From positions 93,601-157,600 of the forward strand of contig JBNGIQ010009029.1 of assembly GCA_049999765.1 (NCBI GenBank): DNA of 64,000 nucleotides, read 5' to 3'. The stretch comes from Phaeoceros laevis (Eukaryota; Anthocerotophyta; Anthocerotopsida; Notothyladales). The notes beneath the pieces were generated by a model. The model was not told the origin of the DNA. It worked only from the letters and a program-made list of their open reading frames with translations, and made no database searches. A program made the translations under genes and the position numbers. Position 1 is the stretch's first letter, and every line of letters begins with the position of its first letter. Below are positions 12,358-25,700 of the stretch, in pieces.

Positions 12358-15040
12358 ATGGAGGATGGACGAGAGACGTCAATTTGTGTTCAGGATATGG
12401 AGCCGATGACCTTCGACGGCCAGGTAAATTTATCTCCCTGCCGCATCCCCCTCGTCCGGCCGGAAATTGTGGCATCCTGTTCGAATTTGTGTCCGAGTCA
12501 GGGCGCGTTCTGTCCAGGAAGCAATGAGATATGCCCTTCAGTGAGGAGGTGTCTGGATTGCAGCAGTATGGCGCCACTCCGGATTTCGGAGTAGGTTTCC
12601 GCCTGATCTCACAGTCGGACTTTTCCTCCTCTTGAGGGGCCTCGAGCCTGAACTGAGCTCCGGTGGAAGCTGGTGCTAGATTTAGGAGCAGCCAGCTGGT
12701 GCTCCGTTTCTATGTGAGTCTGGGAGGAAAAGCCTCGGCTTCATTGTCATTGTCAGGAGTCCGATGTTGGCCCTGGAATTTCGGTGAGCCCGACTGGGCA
12801 GATTTTCCTCTGTTCTTTGAAGTAGCAGAGTTGGTCACCACCATAGGATTTCTGTTTGGAGCGGAGTCTACAGTCTGGCTGGGTTGCACCTGTAGTGGTT
12901 ACCCTGGTTTGGTTCAAAGGCAGCACTCCCTGCTTTGGAAGCCCAGCGGCGGGGTTGAACTGGATTCATACGCTGGCTTCTGTATGCAGCTTGCAAATAA
13001 CTGGCCTGAAGAATGCTGTGTAATTTTGTGTCATGTGCTCGTCTTGTGCTGCAGCAATATCGAGTTCAGACTTCCTATGGTCCCATCTCCGTACTTGTAT
13101 GTGGTGATCAAGAGAAACCTGCCCTGATCACCTATCCCGACGTTGCTCTGAACCGTAAGTTCCCCTCCCACCATCAGCAGTGAATTGAAGGCTAGGTACC
13201 TACTGATCAAGGCGTTGATTTACTGTAACCTTGGCACTTTCTGACCTAGAGCTTCCTGTTGTGTTCCAGATGTTTCCTGCTTTCAAGGCCTTTTTTCCTG
13301 TACCGAGGCTTCTTCCGTACTGCTTCACAACTTTTGTGTGTACCATATTGACCCTCCTGGTCACGAGGTAAGCTCCAAAGCCAAGATAGTGAGGTTGATT
13401 GTCATGTTAGCGTGTTCCTGTTTGGTAGATGTCCAATTAGTCAGGTGGAACATCGTAGGAAGTCTTTAATTGGACCTTCTCCTGCATTGTACAGCCAGGC
13501 GCTGCTCAATCGGGAGTAGATTATCCTGCCCTTTCAGTCGATGATCTAACTAGCCAAGTTGCAGAAGTCCTCGACTATTTTGGGTACACATTCGTACATG
13601 CTTGTTGTAGCGGTTACTTGACTTTTACCTACTTGGTTCTGCTTGTGACCTTACATGTGACTGGCGGAAACTAATGCAATTCTGCTCTAATCTGTTGTAC
13701 TCAACAGCTTGCGAGAAGTCATCTGTTTGGGTGTGACGGCCGGGGCCTACATATTGACACTGTTTGCGGTACAGTCTATTGCAACAATCTCTGTCATGCT
13801 TACTATATTCCACTTATTTGAGATGGAAGTGCTGTCCAAGGAGGCTGATTGGGGATTATTTGTGCAGCTAAACTACAGGGAGAGAGTGCAAGGACTCATA
13901 CTGGTGTCCCCCTTGTGCCAACCTCCAAGCTGGACAGAGTGGCTTTACAACAAGGTGTGAGCAACATGCGCATCAGTTATTCTCCGAGTTAGCTGGCATG
14001 TCTGAGGATATTGGCAGAAACTTATGAAAGATATGTCTAACTGCAGGCTGTGTCCAATTTACTCTTTTTCTACGGCATGTGTGGCTTTGTGAAGGAAACA
14101 CTCGTTCAGCGTTACTTTTCACAGGTGAGAAATATCTCAGGAGTAATGTGCTTTCTTTCTTTCCTGGGTTTCAAAGAAAGCTGACATCCTCTTGTTCAAC
14201 CAACCAGGAAATCAGGAGTATGCTCGGAGAGGGATCAGACTTGCTTGAGTTCTACAATTCGGTATGGTTCTGCACTTCTTTGCTAGCTGCATTTCTTTTA
14301 GATGCGTTTGAGTAACATATTTGTTCTTAAATTAGTGCTCTGGTCGTATCACTTACTAGGCTCCACTCTTTTTGTAGAAGCATCAGCTGATCCTTGGTCT
14401 GCTTGCAGGATCTGGGCAAGCGAAACAGCAAAAGCATTGTCCGCTACCTACAGGCTGTTAACCAGTAAGTACCTGTACGTCTGTGTATTCAAATGGGGCA
14501 TCTGGGTTCTGTTTCTGAGTTGATCTCATATTTTGGGAAGTACCTTGCAGGCGGAAAGATTTAAGCGAGTACCTGAAGAAGTTAAAAGTCCGAACCCTCA
14601 TCGTCGTAGGAGAGAACTCTCCCTTTCACCGGGAAGCACTTCATATGAGTGTAGAGATGGATAGGCGTTACAATGCTTTAATTGAGGTATGATTATTGTT
14701 TTCCGGAGCCTGGTGTTTCTATTTTGGTGTTTGTAGAATTGTGGACTGAGCCATTTGCATCGTTTCTCCTGAAGCACCCAGTGCTAGTTGGGCTGACATA
14801 CATTTTATGGGGCAGGTACAAGCTTGTGGGTCACTGGTCACTGAGGAGCAACCGCATTCAATGCTGATACCCATTGAGTATTTTCTCATGGGTTACGCCT
14901 TTTACAGGCCTATTCAATTAACACACTCGGCTCCAACAAGTCCTCTAAGTCCTCCCTGTGTATCTCCGGAGCTGCTTTCTCCAGAAAGCTTGGGAATAAA
15001 GCTGAAGCCCATCAAAACTAGAGTCTCTAACCCCGAGTGA
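12358..15040 (+). CDS. NDL: NDRG-family protein (plant NDL, N-MYC downregulated-like)
   Basis: Eleven exons join in phase: 12358-12423, 13055-13154, 13270-13367, 13495-13583, 13708-13768, 13868-13954, 14047-14124, 14208-14261, 14409-14464, 14551-14686 and 14816-15040. They give about 349 residues, the usual length. Diagnostic stretches are [67 protein letters not shown], and [19 protein letters not shown]. The fold is an alpha/beta hydrolase that in this family is not known to be catalytic. Arabidopsis NDL proteins bind the G-protein beta-gamma dimer and modulate auxin transport; that role is inferred here from homology. The C-terminal tail is short and Ser/Pro-rich. The first intron (12424-13054, 631 nt) is much longer than the rest, as is common for introns near a plant start codon. 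Confidence 0.93.
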
Positions 15041-15677
15041 AGTTGGACCAATTATTTCCTACCTGCTCTCCTCTCCTCTCCTCTGCCCTGTCCTGTCCTC
15101 CTTTGCGGTGTAAATTTTCTCTATTGATCCTCTCGGTAGAGGCTGTACCAATGCTAGACGTAGAAAGCTCGGACAATAAGTCTAGTAGTGTCGGCTTGAG
15201 TTTTTCTGCTTCAAGTCAGCACTATCACTTACAGTTCAGTGAGCTATTCAATCTTGGTGAAATTGATTGCACCATTAAACGCTGCAGCATCAGTCGTCCT
15301 TAGGTGAAACCCTTCAGAACCTTGAGTTGTGGAAGTGGGAATAGGACAAAGATGTTCTGTGCAGACTACAATAATACTGCTCAGCAACAGAGTGAAAAAT
15401 AAAAAATAAGGAAATTTCTCCCTACAGAAGGAGAAAATCGAATAAAGAATGAAAATCGTCGCCGTCGAAAAACTGGAAAACTGAGCACAATGAAATAAAA
15501 TTGGAAGACGAAGTTTTGAGGTTGGCGATGTCGTAGAGTAGAATGCTATAAGAAAAGATGCATGGTAGCTGCGTCTAATCAATACAATCACTCAGAAAGC
15601 TACAGGCCCGACTGACAATACTTCTTTCCGTGAGCTTAGGAAGTCTCATTGTGTTGTCAAACGACGACTGTCCTAGA

Positions 15678-16985
15678 CTAAACCGCTTCATCCCCAGAGA
15701 GAAGTTTGTTCAGAATTCTCCTGTTGCCAGTGTAGTGATACTCGATCTGCTCCTCGCAATACCTCCAAGGATGATCGGGAGCAATTGCATCCCTCACAGC
15801 CAGCCACAAGCGCCAGTGCTCCAAATCTGCGCTCACTTGTGACAAATACACCAGTCATACAGCAGCTATGCAGGCGAAGGAAGAAATAGGATGGGGGCAA
15901 AAAGAAACGAAAAACCGAAACCATAGGAAACCGACCGTGCGGGCTGGATCTGGATCGACCCCCACAATCGTCGTGTTGCACTGCCTTGGGTTGCTCCATG
16001 GCCAGCTTCACGGCTGCCTTGACCCGGGCTTTGGTATCATCGTCCAGCAAGTTGCCCAACGGCTGTGTCCACACAAACAGTGACTAGTCGGTCAGCAGCT
16101 AATGAAAGCAATCAAAACAACAAGTGTGCTGTACAGTCCAAGTCAAGTCGGGTCATTTCATGTCATGCCATCAAAGCCTCCTTCCTCCTTCGTAACTTAC
16201 CTGGGGCTCCTCTGTGGGAGGGTCCAGGTCCAGTACTACAACGGCTCTGAGGGCAAACCAGGGCCCGTACTTGGGGTGCACGCACAAGTGCGACTCCTCA
16301 TCGAAGTATGCAATCCCTGGCTATGGTTGCGACACAGAGAGTCAGCCAGTCAGACATTTCCATCTCAGGACCCGCCTGCGCAGAGGTTAGCCCTGGGGGA
16401 CGGGGCTGAGAACAAACCAGTCAAGTGAGCCAGGCGCTGCATGGCCACCAGCTTGCCCGGGGCGGTATCGTGCGCCCAGTAGATGAGGGCACGCACTTTA
16501 TCCGAGGCGGCGCCCGCTCCTGTCTCGGTGGGCACGTGAGAGCCGAGGACCTGGAAGCCCGCCAGGGCCTCGTCCAGCGCCTGCTTGATGTAGGTGTTCA
16601 GGGGATTGCCGTCCTGTCTCAGCTGCGGCAGAGCACCAGCGGCAGCAGCAGCAAAATTTCAACTCAGCACAGTGTCGCAGCAGCTCCTCCACAAAGCAAA
16701 TTCGCTACAAGGAGGAGGAAGAAGCTTGCTTACGTCGGCCTGCGACCCCAGGGCGTCCAGAAAAGGGGACCAAAGCGCCCTGCTGTTGCCTATTACCACG
16801 CCTAGAGGGGGCTGCGTCCGGCCTAGCCAGGAAAGGCGCAATGCCGGCGGCACCACAGAGTTGTACCAGGCCACCGAGAAGGGGACGAGGATGTCGATCC
16901 CGTGCCCCGCCAGCACCTCCTTCATCCCCAGGCTCACCCTCTGCCAGGCCTCCCCGCTGCTGCTGCTGCTGTGCTGCGACTCCAT
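15678..16985 (-). CDS. MMACHC/CblC-like cobalamin-processing protein
   Basis: Five exons: 16985-16734, 16622-16418, 16316-16201, 16062-15936 and 15826-15678. They join in phase to about 282 residues, matching the animal family. The N-terminal block VPFSVAWYNSVVPPALRL matches the start of the MMACHC core. The strongest block is ESHLCVHPKYGPWFALRAV, followed by RLWLAVRDAIAP and YCEEQIEYHY; the Arg of FALR and of VRD correspond to the conserved glutathione-contacting arginines of the family. MMACHC removes the upper axial ligand from incoming cobalamins in the cytosol, passing B12 to methionine synthase and mutase pathways. Seed plants do not use B12. The donor of exon 4 is uncertain: a GTCGAT donor 21 bases upstream also preserves phase. 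The gene converges on NDL with about 640 bases between stop codons. Confidence 0.87.
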
Positions 16986-18161
16986 GGAGGTGGTGCTGAT
17001 ACCTGCCGGCCGAGGAGGGAGGGGAGGAGGAGGAGAAGGAGGATCACAATTCACGGCTGGAGCGGAGCAAAGGCAATCATTTTCTTCCCAGCCAAGAGAC
17101 CAGAATCCGCAGTCCTAAAAACACAAGATGCGAGGAAGAGAGAAGAGCCGGAAGAGTCTCTTATGTGTGTGATACCTGCTGCTGGTGCGCTCCCGAAGCG
17201 GAGGCGGTGGTGGAGGAGCTCAGAGGCTGTTGCTGCCAGGCAACGTGGTTCTCGGAGAACTTTACCTGCTGCTGCTGCTGCACTGGTGCTGCTCACTCCC
17301 ATCCCATTGACACATTGATCAGGCCTGAGCGTCGCGACTGGACTGCACTGGGCTGGGCGGGGACTGGGGCTGGGCCTGCCACTGCAACACTGCACCTGAA
17401 CCGACCGTTCGTTTTCTTTTGCGTCACCGAGTCTTTTCCAGTAGTCTAGTTTATGGTAGTGTAAAGGCTCTATACTACAATTTAATTCGAAGGCTGTCGA
17501 CACACTCTCTCATTCACATTCGTTCCTTTTCATGCACGGCCGAGATGCAGCCTTCCAGCGGCAGAATCTGTCATGCGGTACAGTGCACCCGCAGCACGCT
17601 TGAAGGGTAGAGATCTTACAGCACTCGCAAGAATCTCCGCAACGGGGTGCACGGGGCCAATACGTGCCCTGCCTTTGATGAGGCACGTCTGCGGCCCCCA
17701 ATGCCTCTGGACCTCACCGTACACCTCCGGAGCTTTACACCATTGGCGCTGGGAGGTCTCGCCAGCAGGACAGAGTCAGGACAAGCCCTCACAATACACT
17801 TTTCTTTTTAGGACGGATCTTTCCTACCTATTTTCCTGTCACCGCCCATACAATAGGACATACTATGATGTTGTGTGTCGTGTTGCCTCACGGGCTGCTG
17901 AAGGTAGGAGAGGAAAGTTCCCGAATTCTCAGTACCTTCTCTCTAGTGTGATTCAAGACACCACTACCACTATTGCTTGCCTGCAGTTCGGGTTCAAATC
18001 TTACCTCCTCCTCCCTCCATTCTTTCACGCGTTATGGAAGACAGTTGATTCCTGCTCCACTATGCCTACACATCCAGCAGGCATGGGGCCAACTGCCATA
18101 CCGGCGGACGGAGAACCGGAGGTCCCGCACCACCACTTGAATCGCTGTCAGGGGCTACATG
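16986..18161. other. Spacer between MMACHC-like and EMF2-like genes
   Basis: It should contain the MMACHC promoter (no clear TATA box seen) and the EMF2 3' untranslated region. CAG/CTG runs occur near 17270. A minus-strand open frame at about 17524-17787 has protein-like composition and ends in a stop, but has no evident start codon or matching exons, so I do not call it a gene. Confidence 0.5.
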
Positions 18162-21100
18162 CTACAACGCGGCAGCCTCGATACTTTTGTCTATTATCCT
18201 CAGGCAAGCGTGGATTGTACCACCGTCCACAAGCTGATGGTTCCATAGCTTGATGAGGAGCATCAGCATGCACCTGGAGAAACGACGACAGTAAACACGG
18301 TCAACCCTCCTCCAAAGGACCCTTCACATTCCCAGCACTTGAGGAGGAAAGAAAAATCCAAGAGAACATTCCAACGGCAGTAACAACCAGCGTAAGGATG
18401 GCTTCATCGCGAAGTCACTGGCATGGAATTTGGCAAATGCTTCGCATGCCCATGGGCAGTGTCCATCAGCAATCACCCTGCATGCAACACATCAACCACT
18501 TTAGAAGAACACGACATCGCAATTAATTTGCCAGAAACACACGCAACCCTTACCGTTGCTTGCTGACGAAGCAATTCCACATATGCATCAACTCCTTCTC
18601 ATCGGCTTGGACATCCACAAACTCGTCCAGCAACTGGGGAGAACGCAAGCCATCTGTCGTCAGCAACTCTGGGTGGGGCACAAGTTGGCGTCGGAACAAA
18701 AAGTCTTCTGGAATGAGCGGAGGATGATTACCCTGCGATCCTCGATAGCTGCAATCTCCTCGTCTACTTCACCCTCACTGTCGTCTGCTGAAAGAACCTC
18801 CTCAAGCGCCATCGGCTGCAGGAGTATAAACCCAACATGAAGTCTATGTCCCTCCGACAATACCACTGAGAACTCTCCGAGGCCTGCCCAGGGGTGAACG
18901 CCGAGGACACCCAGGAGCAAATGACTCACGAAATCCATTGGTGCCGTGTGGGGAATGGAAGACACACCTGTGCAGTGTGTGAATGATAAAATTGCTGCTT
19001 TCCCAATGCTGCTCGGCTGTATACACAAAAGAAACGACTCAGTGTCAGCAGCACTAGAGACATTGCCCTCAATCCAAGTATAGTTGGATGGCCTTCTTGG
19101 GGTACTCACTTCCGTGCTTCCAGTTTCTCAGCCGACACTTTCCGCGACTTTTCTGCAACTTGGTTGAACTGAAACCGTGAATGGTCTTGGTCATCACCTG
19201 TGCCAGAACCTCCTCTAGGTTCAGACCCACCTGGCAAGACAATGAGTACAACAGTGTCATGTAGACCCAGCAAGTGCATGTTGCAAAGGGCATTTAGGCA
19301 CAATAACATACACACCATGTTCCACACTCTCCAGCCGCTGCAAATTTGGAATCACATCTCCCAGCTGTGGAGGTTGCACCAGCTTAGGCTCCGCTGATGA
19401 TGCAATACTAGGGCTTGGCTCTTTGAGCTGTGAGCCAGACTCTAGTCTTTCCTTGGCAGAAGGATAGAGATGCATGGATGAAAATCTGTCTGGAACAGAA
19501 TCAACCATATCGTCGTCGCCATGAGCAGCTGTAGCAGATGCCTCATCGACAGTCAGTTGACACATCCTATCATTTATGCAGCTATCAACCTCAGGTTTTG
19601 CCCCTGACTCCAAGTTTTCACAGTGCTGCTGATACTGTTCTTCCAGTCTCCGTCTTATAGCGGCTCTCTGCTTTATCCTGTTATGGCGTCTTGATCTGCA
19701 CCCAAAATCTACTTCACTTAGCAAGTTGGCTCGTACAGTTCAATCTCAACCGTGAGTTGTGTACAGGGAAATGGCCCAGCTAGAATCCTTACACATATGA
19801 GAACATTTTGGCTTTAGTGTCTTGATCTTGGCCAACTACCCTCCAGTTCACACCCTAGAATGCACAGAACGAGCACCCTTGATAATCAGCGGCCGTTGGT
19901 ACAGGCAACCACATAGCTGCCTTTTCCATCAGGGATCTCTAAGAGCCTGGTTGAAGTAATATGTTGCTGGGCGGGCTCAGGACTCGCCACTCCTACGGCT
20001 CTAACAAAGGAGTTGGCAACACAGACCTGGTCTCCCAGTACCCCATCACGTATAGAGACAACCACCAAGTACGAATTCTCATATGTCTGCAACAAAGACA
20101 GACACACGGCATCTGGTCAGGAAGCAACTTGTTGTCCAGTAACAGAACTCGGAAGTCTGACCAAAGTCGGTTTTGTGACTTCATTTGCATGACGCACCAA
20201 ATGCTTACCAGATATTCAAAGTTGAAGAGGTCATGACAACTGTTCAGGTGATAGCGCAAGCCCTGTGAAGTTGCCACCAGGTGTCACGTCAACCTTCCAG
20301 TGCTTCTGCAATTGATGACCCAACATCTATCGAAAAAGGCATCGGATAACCAAACCAGACCTTAAAGCTGCAGCACGATACGAGGCATATGGGACAGGAA
20401 AATGGATCTGTCTCTGCTCATGACACCCTCAATCCCCAGTTAGTAGTTCGTATGCATTCTGCAGTATGCGTGAATCTATGACGGAACGAGACACATTTTT
20501 ACCTTGTATCTGTTGTACAATGTGGGACTTCCCATATTGAAAGTGAAAGACCACTCTCAAGTCTGGCCTGCATGATAACAGCCTGATATGAGAAGTTACT
20601 ATGTAGGGGCCCCTGACTATTTATTGTGGCTGAATGATGTATAACCTTGTTCTGAAGCGCTGAGACGGACTTTCCACACCACCAGCACGGAAACAGTTAA
20701 CTGGGCCACTTTCAGAGATGGTCTGACTGACTTGAAGTCCCGAAATGCATAATTTTAGCTGAACCTGCAGCTCCGTGGGGAAGCAATGATCATGGTTGTT
20801 GCACATATTGTACTGCAAATTTCATCAAATATTAAGCTTGAAGAGAGTACCCCATTCCGGGCGCTAACACCCATAGGTATGGAAAGTTTGATTCCCCTGT
20901 GCCCACCAGAGTCCCCATGCTGCGACGAAGGCACACATGCATCAAACAGATTGAAACCATGCGCATTCAACAGGATGCTCGGCTGGTCTAGTTCAACTCA
21001 TTCTCAGGTATATAATAGGCGTAAGAACACCATGGGTTCCTCATGGCTATTACACACAGTACATAAAAGGCGGAAGTAGGAAACCTGTAGTGTAGCGTTT

Positions 21101-22509
21101 TGAAGATCCACTTGGTAAGTTGTTCCAAAGAATGCTTTCTCTTTGGTGGATGTTGAGTTACTCTTTGAGTCAGCTCCCCAGGTACTAGAAAGGGTTGACA
21201 TAGGCAACTTGGCCCAGAGTACTCGTCCACTGCAATTGACTGAGTGCAACTAGAATGAGAACAGAGAACTGCATGACAGGTTCGCCTCACGTCGACGTTC
21301 ATGAACATGTCACAGTCCTGCAACTTCTGTAATGGGCTAAGGTGTTCTACAAGGAGGCCCATGAGGATATAGTAACTGGAGAAACTTGAAATTGCTCACC
21401 ACATCCAAAGGATGAAAGAGATATCCACAATACCTAAAGACTGCAGGTGACTGTCTTTGCCAACTCGTGCAGCATCTGATTCAACTGTAATCGCAGTTCA
21501 GTGGAAAAGTTTATCATACATGTCATGAATCTTCCATGACAATGAACAACTGGAACAGTTTGACATTGCCAAAACAATAAAAAACACTTCATCGTCCTGA
21601 CGACACCCTATAAGCACTTACGTATAATAAGGAATAGAACCACTGCACCATCCTTTTTGGCACGAGAGATGACCTTGCGAATGTCTGGAAGTCTAAATGT
21701 AGCTGTGTCACGAAACCCATAGTCTTCTGACCAGGACTTTACCAAGGGAGCCTTCAAAACTCTTGGCTCACCTAGCTCAAACCAATAGTCCAACTGAAAC
21801 AGCGGCAAGCATTCATTGGATGGCCAGAACCTTACCCAACTCTACTGTACAGAAAGAAACAAGGACGTGTGCTTCGTCGCAAATACTCACCATGGAACTA
21901 GATAACAAAGGAATAGTCGGCATAACGTAGACAGAAACTGCGTCGACTTGTCCAGCGCCACATCTGTGAACAACCTTTGGAAGAATCCCATTTGCATCCA
22001 GACATGCCGTGACAGAAACTTTCATTTTAATTCTGGCAACCCACACGATGCATATACCATCAGACAACTCTATGCCCACATTCTTTCAACCTTTGAACCG
22101 GTATCATGCCATGGCATTTGAAAGATTGGACGCTTCCAGCTGGTAGGTACCTCTTTAGACGAGCAGCATCAATTTTGTAGCTAAGTGACCGTGGAAGGAA
22201 AAAAGGCTGCGAGAGAAGAGCATATGGTTACACATCTCTCAGTTACTGATAAAGCTTACAGCAGAGGAAGGAAAAAGGTAAGGAGCCAGAATACACCGGA
22301 TAGGAACCCACCAGGTGTGTAAACCGATGTTTCATGATATTGTAGAACTCGATGGGCTTGCAGAACTCCATAAGGTTCTCATCCGCCGCATCGTCGTCCA
22401 AGTCTCGTCTGTCTTGAGGAATGCCAGGATTGACCACCTCCGATCTTGATGAAGAACGCTCAACGGACTCCGTACTGATGCTTCCATTTGATATCCTGAA
22501 TCCTGTCAT
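18162..22509 (-). CDS. EMF2: EMF2/VRN2/Su(z)12-type PRC2 subunit (C2H2 finger + VEFS box)
   Basis: A many-exon gene starting at ATG 22509. Well-supported first exons are 22509-22312, 22206-22151, 22032-21891 and 21793-21622, all in phase. The N-terminus has EFCKPIEFYNIMKHRF and FFLPRSLSYKI, the conserved EMF2 opening. LWAKLPMSTL follows at about 21.2 kb. The finger end GLRYHLNSCHDLFNFEYL sits at about 20212-20265. A low-complexity linker lies near 19.3-19.7 kb. The VEFS box is split over exons near 18.83 kb (QPMALEEVLSADDSEGEVDE), 18.6 kb (DEFVDVQADEKELMHMWNCF), 18.4 kb (GHCPWACEAFAKFHASDF) and 18.2 kb (LLIKLWNHQLVDGG). The stop codon is at 18162-18164. The protein scaffolds Polycomb repressive complex 2, whose E(z) subunit methylates H3K27. 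Exon boundaries between 19.7 and 21.4 kb are not resolved. Confidence 0.9.
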
Positions 22510-22790
22510 TCTGCCCGAGCGCGGACCTCAGCTCCAGAACATGGACGAGTACATGCGTTCACAAATATTCGTCCTTGGCCTGACTCCCAAGATGTGCCTT
22601 GCTAGTTGGTTCAAGAATCGAAATTGAGGACTCGCGCAAATCTGTAATGTGGATGCCTCTACTACCTACTAATCTACTTCGTTTTTTAGCTGAATTGAAG
22701 TCAAGCCATACGGACCCTAATAAATGCCTCCAGCTCTCGCGCACATTCCGGTGGAGTGATGTGAAGCAGGAGGCTTCGATCCTCTCAGAC
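22510..22790. promoter_or_regulatory. Compact bidirectional promoter, EMF2-like / CPSF-A-like
   Basis: Only 281 bases separate the two start codons, so both promoters and both 5' leaders must share this interval. I see no TATA box on either strand. The interval contains several ATGs on the + strand, in frame with or upstream of the chosen 22791 start, so the exact + start is less certain than the gene. Confidence 0.6.
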
Positions 22791-25700
22791 ATGGCGATTC
22801 CGGGAAGAGACCCAGTGCACACAGCTCGTTCGCTGTATCTAGCAAAGTCGGTACTTAAGAGCAGCGTTGTGCTGCAAGCTGTACATGGCCACATCCGCTC
22901 CCCTTCGACATTGGACGTCGTCTTTGGCAAGGTTTGTCGTGCTCACCCCTGCTCTCTACTTTGGAATTGAGAGACTGTGCAATTTGGACCGAAATAGGAG
23001 TCTACCACAGTAATTCGACGTGGATTGCTCAAGATTGTCCTGGGAAGAAAGGTTGACTCGCTAGTGATCTCTGTCTGACAACAGGAAACTGCCCTGGAGC
23101 TCGTTGTGTTGAGTGAGGATGGAGTCGTTCAGTCCATTTGTGAGCAGTCTGTTTTTGGCACCATTAAAGATCTTCGGGTGCTACCTTGGAATGAGCTATA
23201 TCGGGATCCGAAGTCTCAGGTTCGGCCATTGCAGAATTCGAATTCCAGTTCCGTTCCTATGCGGCTCGAGAAGCGGCAGTTACATTTTCTTCTCACCAGA
23301 GAGACTTGAACCAATAGACTCTTTTTTCCTGGCCTGGCGATTCTAGAACGTTCGTTTTCTGTCTGGCACACAGTCTGCATGTTTTGGTGGTGTGACCAAT
23401 CCCAATTGATCATGCTATGGTAAATGCAGGCTTCTGGGAAGGATCTCTTGGTACTTTTGTCCGACTCTGGAAAGCTCTCATTCCTCACCTTCAGCATTGA
23501 TTTGCACAGGTTCGGTTGTGCTGTTTTTGCAAATATCTGTGCAAAGCTGGAGATTGGGGCACGCTAAACTATATTGTTTTGTTATCCTGTTTGTTGTGGT
23601 CTTGAGTAGACACAGTTTCTTGAATGTGTTTAGATTTGAAGCTTTGTCGCAGAGAGGATTGCCTCAATCAAATGTCCCAAGGCGGGATTTGGGGAGATGT
23701 CTAGCAGTACACCCGTGGTGAGGCACAGAAATCCTCCAGCCCTTCATTTTCATCTCTTCTATTAGTCGGTTGCTTAAGGTACTAGCATCTGGGCGTATGC
23801 ATTTCCAAGGTTGAGGTTTATGTTCCCATCTTTGCCTTGAACCACTGTTTAGCTGGTCCTGATTGCTGTTTCCAGCTTGAAAGTTGTTCTTCTGCAATGA
23901 CAGGCCAACGTAGCAATTGGCTAGCAGTGAATTTCTGAATGCCCGTGCTCTTGGAAATTGGAAGGACAGGGGCCGTGCCGTTGCTGTTGGGGCTTTTGAA
24001 GATAGGCTGGCTATTTTTCCTGCCAGTCAGCTGGCCGGAAATGACATTGTTGAGCAGGTGTGTTGTGGGTTCCTTCCGTCCATGTTGAAACATCGAGGTG
24101 ATTTGGTAATAGGATTTCAAGAGGTTTGGGAAGATTAATGACTCTGGGTTGGTAATCAGTTTACCGAATAGTACCATTGTTTAACCTTCCTCCGCTGAAA
24201 CTCTTCTGTTGTGGGCTTGAATGGCACGCAGATGATTGTATTTCCAAGAGAGTCATTCTCACCTTTCACCAGCATTGAACCAACTATTAGTCGGGATAGA
24301 CACATTGTAGTAGGATGGGGCACGATATGGAGCATGGAATTTGTGTGCCTGGAAGACGAAAAACTTATTTCAGAAGGATCTGACCTTGTCCTAGCAGTAT
24401 TACTGCATAGGTAGGATGCTCTTCCTATAGAGCTTGGCTATCACAATTCAGTGATTGTAGGCTGACATTCGTCACAGGTATCATCACTGACAAAGATTGG
24501 ACTTGAGCATTTCAGAAAAGGAGCACGAGATCTCGAGCTGCAAATCCTGCTTTGTGATACTGGAAACCGGTGTATCATGGTTGTTTCTCGATTCCAACCA
24601 TCAGGAGGCATTGCACCTGATCTCATGGCATACAGCATAATAGGAGTACCTGCTTTTCCGGGCCTTCTGATAATACTCAGATCAGGTGATCTTGTAGTAG
24701 TTGACATCAGGTGTCTCAAAAGTGTACAAATTATTTCTGTTGTGAAACTGATCAGCTGCGAAAGCAATGAAGGCGTGCAAAACGGCAGTGCAGATTTAAG
24801 AACCCGGATTGGTGATGAAGAGACAATATGCAATGTGGCAGCATCTGCACTCCTGCTACTGACTAGAGATATGAACGGGAATTTCAGTCATCCTGCTCTT
24901 GATCGCGAGGAATGTCCAGGTGCACTCTTGGAGAGGCAAAGTGTGTCAGTGGAGCAACCACTAGTAATTGCTTGGAGTTGGGAACCAGGAGAATTTCGAT
25001 CAAGACTCGTGCTAGGGATGGACACAGGGAAGATTCACATCGTTGAGTTCTTCAGGGATGCTACAAGCAATATGCAAGTTGATATTCATTTATGTCAATA
25101 TGAGTGTGCTTCCTGCAATATTCTCCTGTGGACCAAGGGGGGCTTTCTTCTAGCCTTTGTGCATATGGGCGATGGGCAGGTTTTGCGCATTGGGAATCAT
25201 GGTCTGACTTGTGAGAGCATTATTCAAGACATTGCACCAATTCTGGACTTCACCCTGGTGGACGTCCATGGTGAGAAACAGGATCAGATGTTTGCTTGCA
25301 GCGGTGCTGGATCTGAAGGATCTGTACGAATCATCCGTAATGCCATTAGTGTGGGAAAACTCCTTAGTACCCCACCTATTCATGCTGGTGTGACTGGCAT
25401 ATGGACTATGCGCATACAGCGCGCTGACCCCAATCATGCTTTCCTGGTTATATCTTTCGTCGGGGAAACACGTGTCTTGTCTGTGGGTTTGAGCTTTGTG
25501 GACATCACAGATGATGTTGGGTTTGAACCTTTTGGCAGAACATTATCTTGTGGTCGAATAGAGAATGGTTGGGTGGTGCAAATATGCAGCAAAGAGGTTC
25601 GCGCATGTGCACCAACATCTGCTGCACACGCACGAGGTGTTATAAGTGACTTGCCATATGTAGCATTTTGGAGGCCACCACCGAACTTGTTTGTTAGCTT

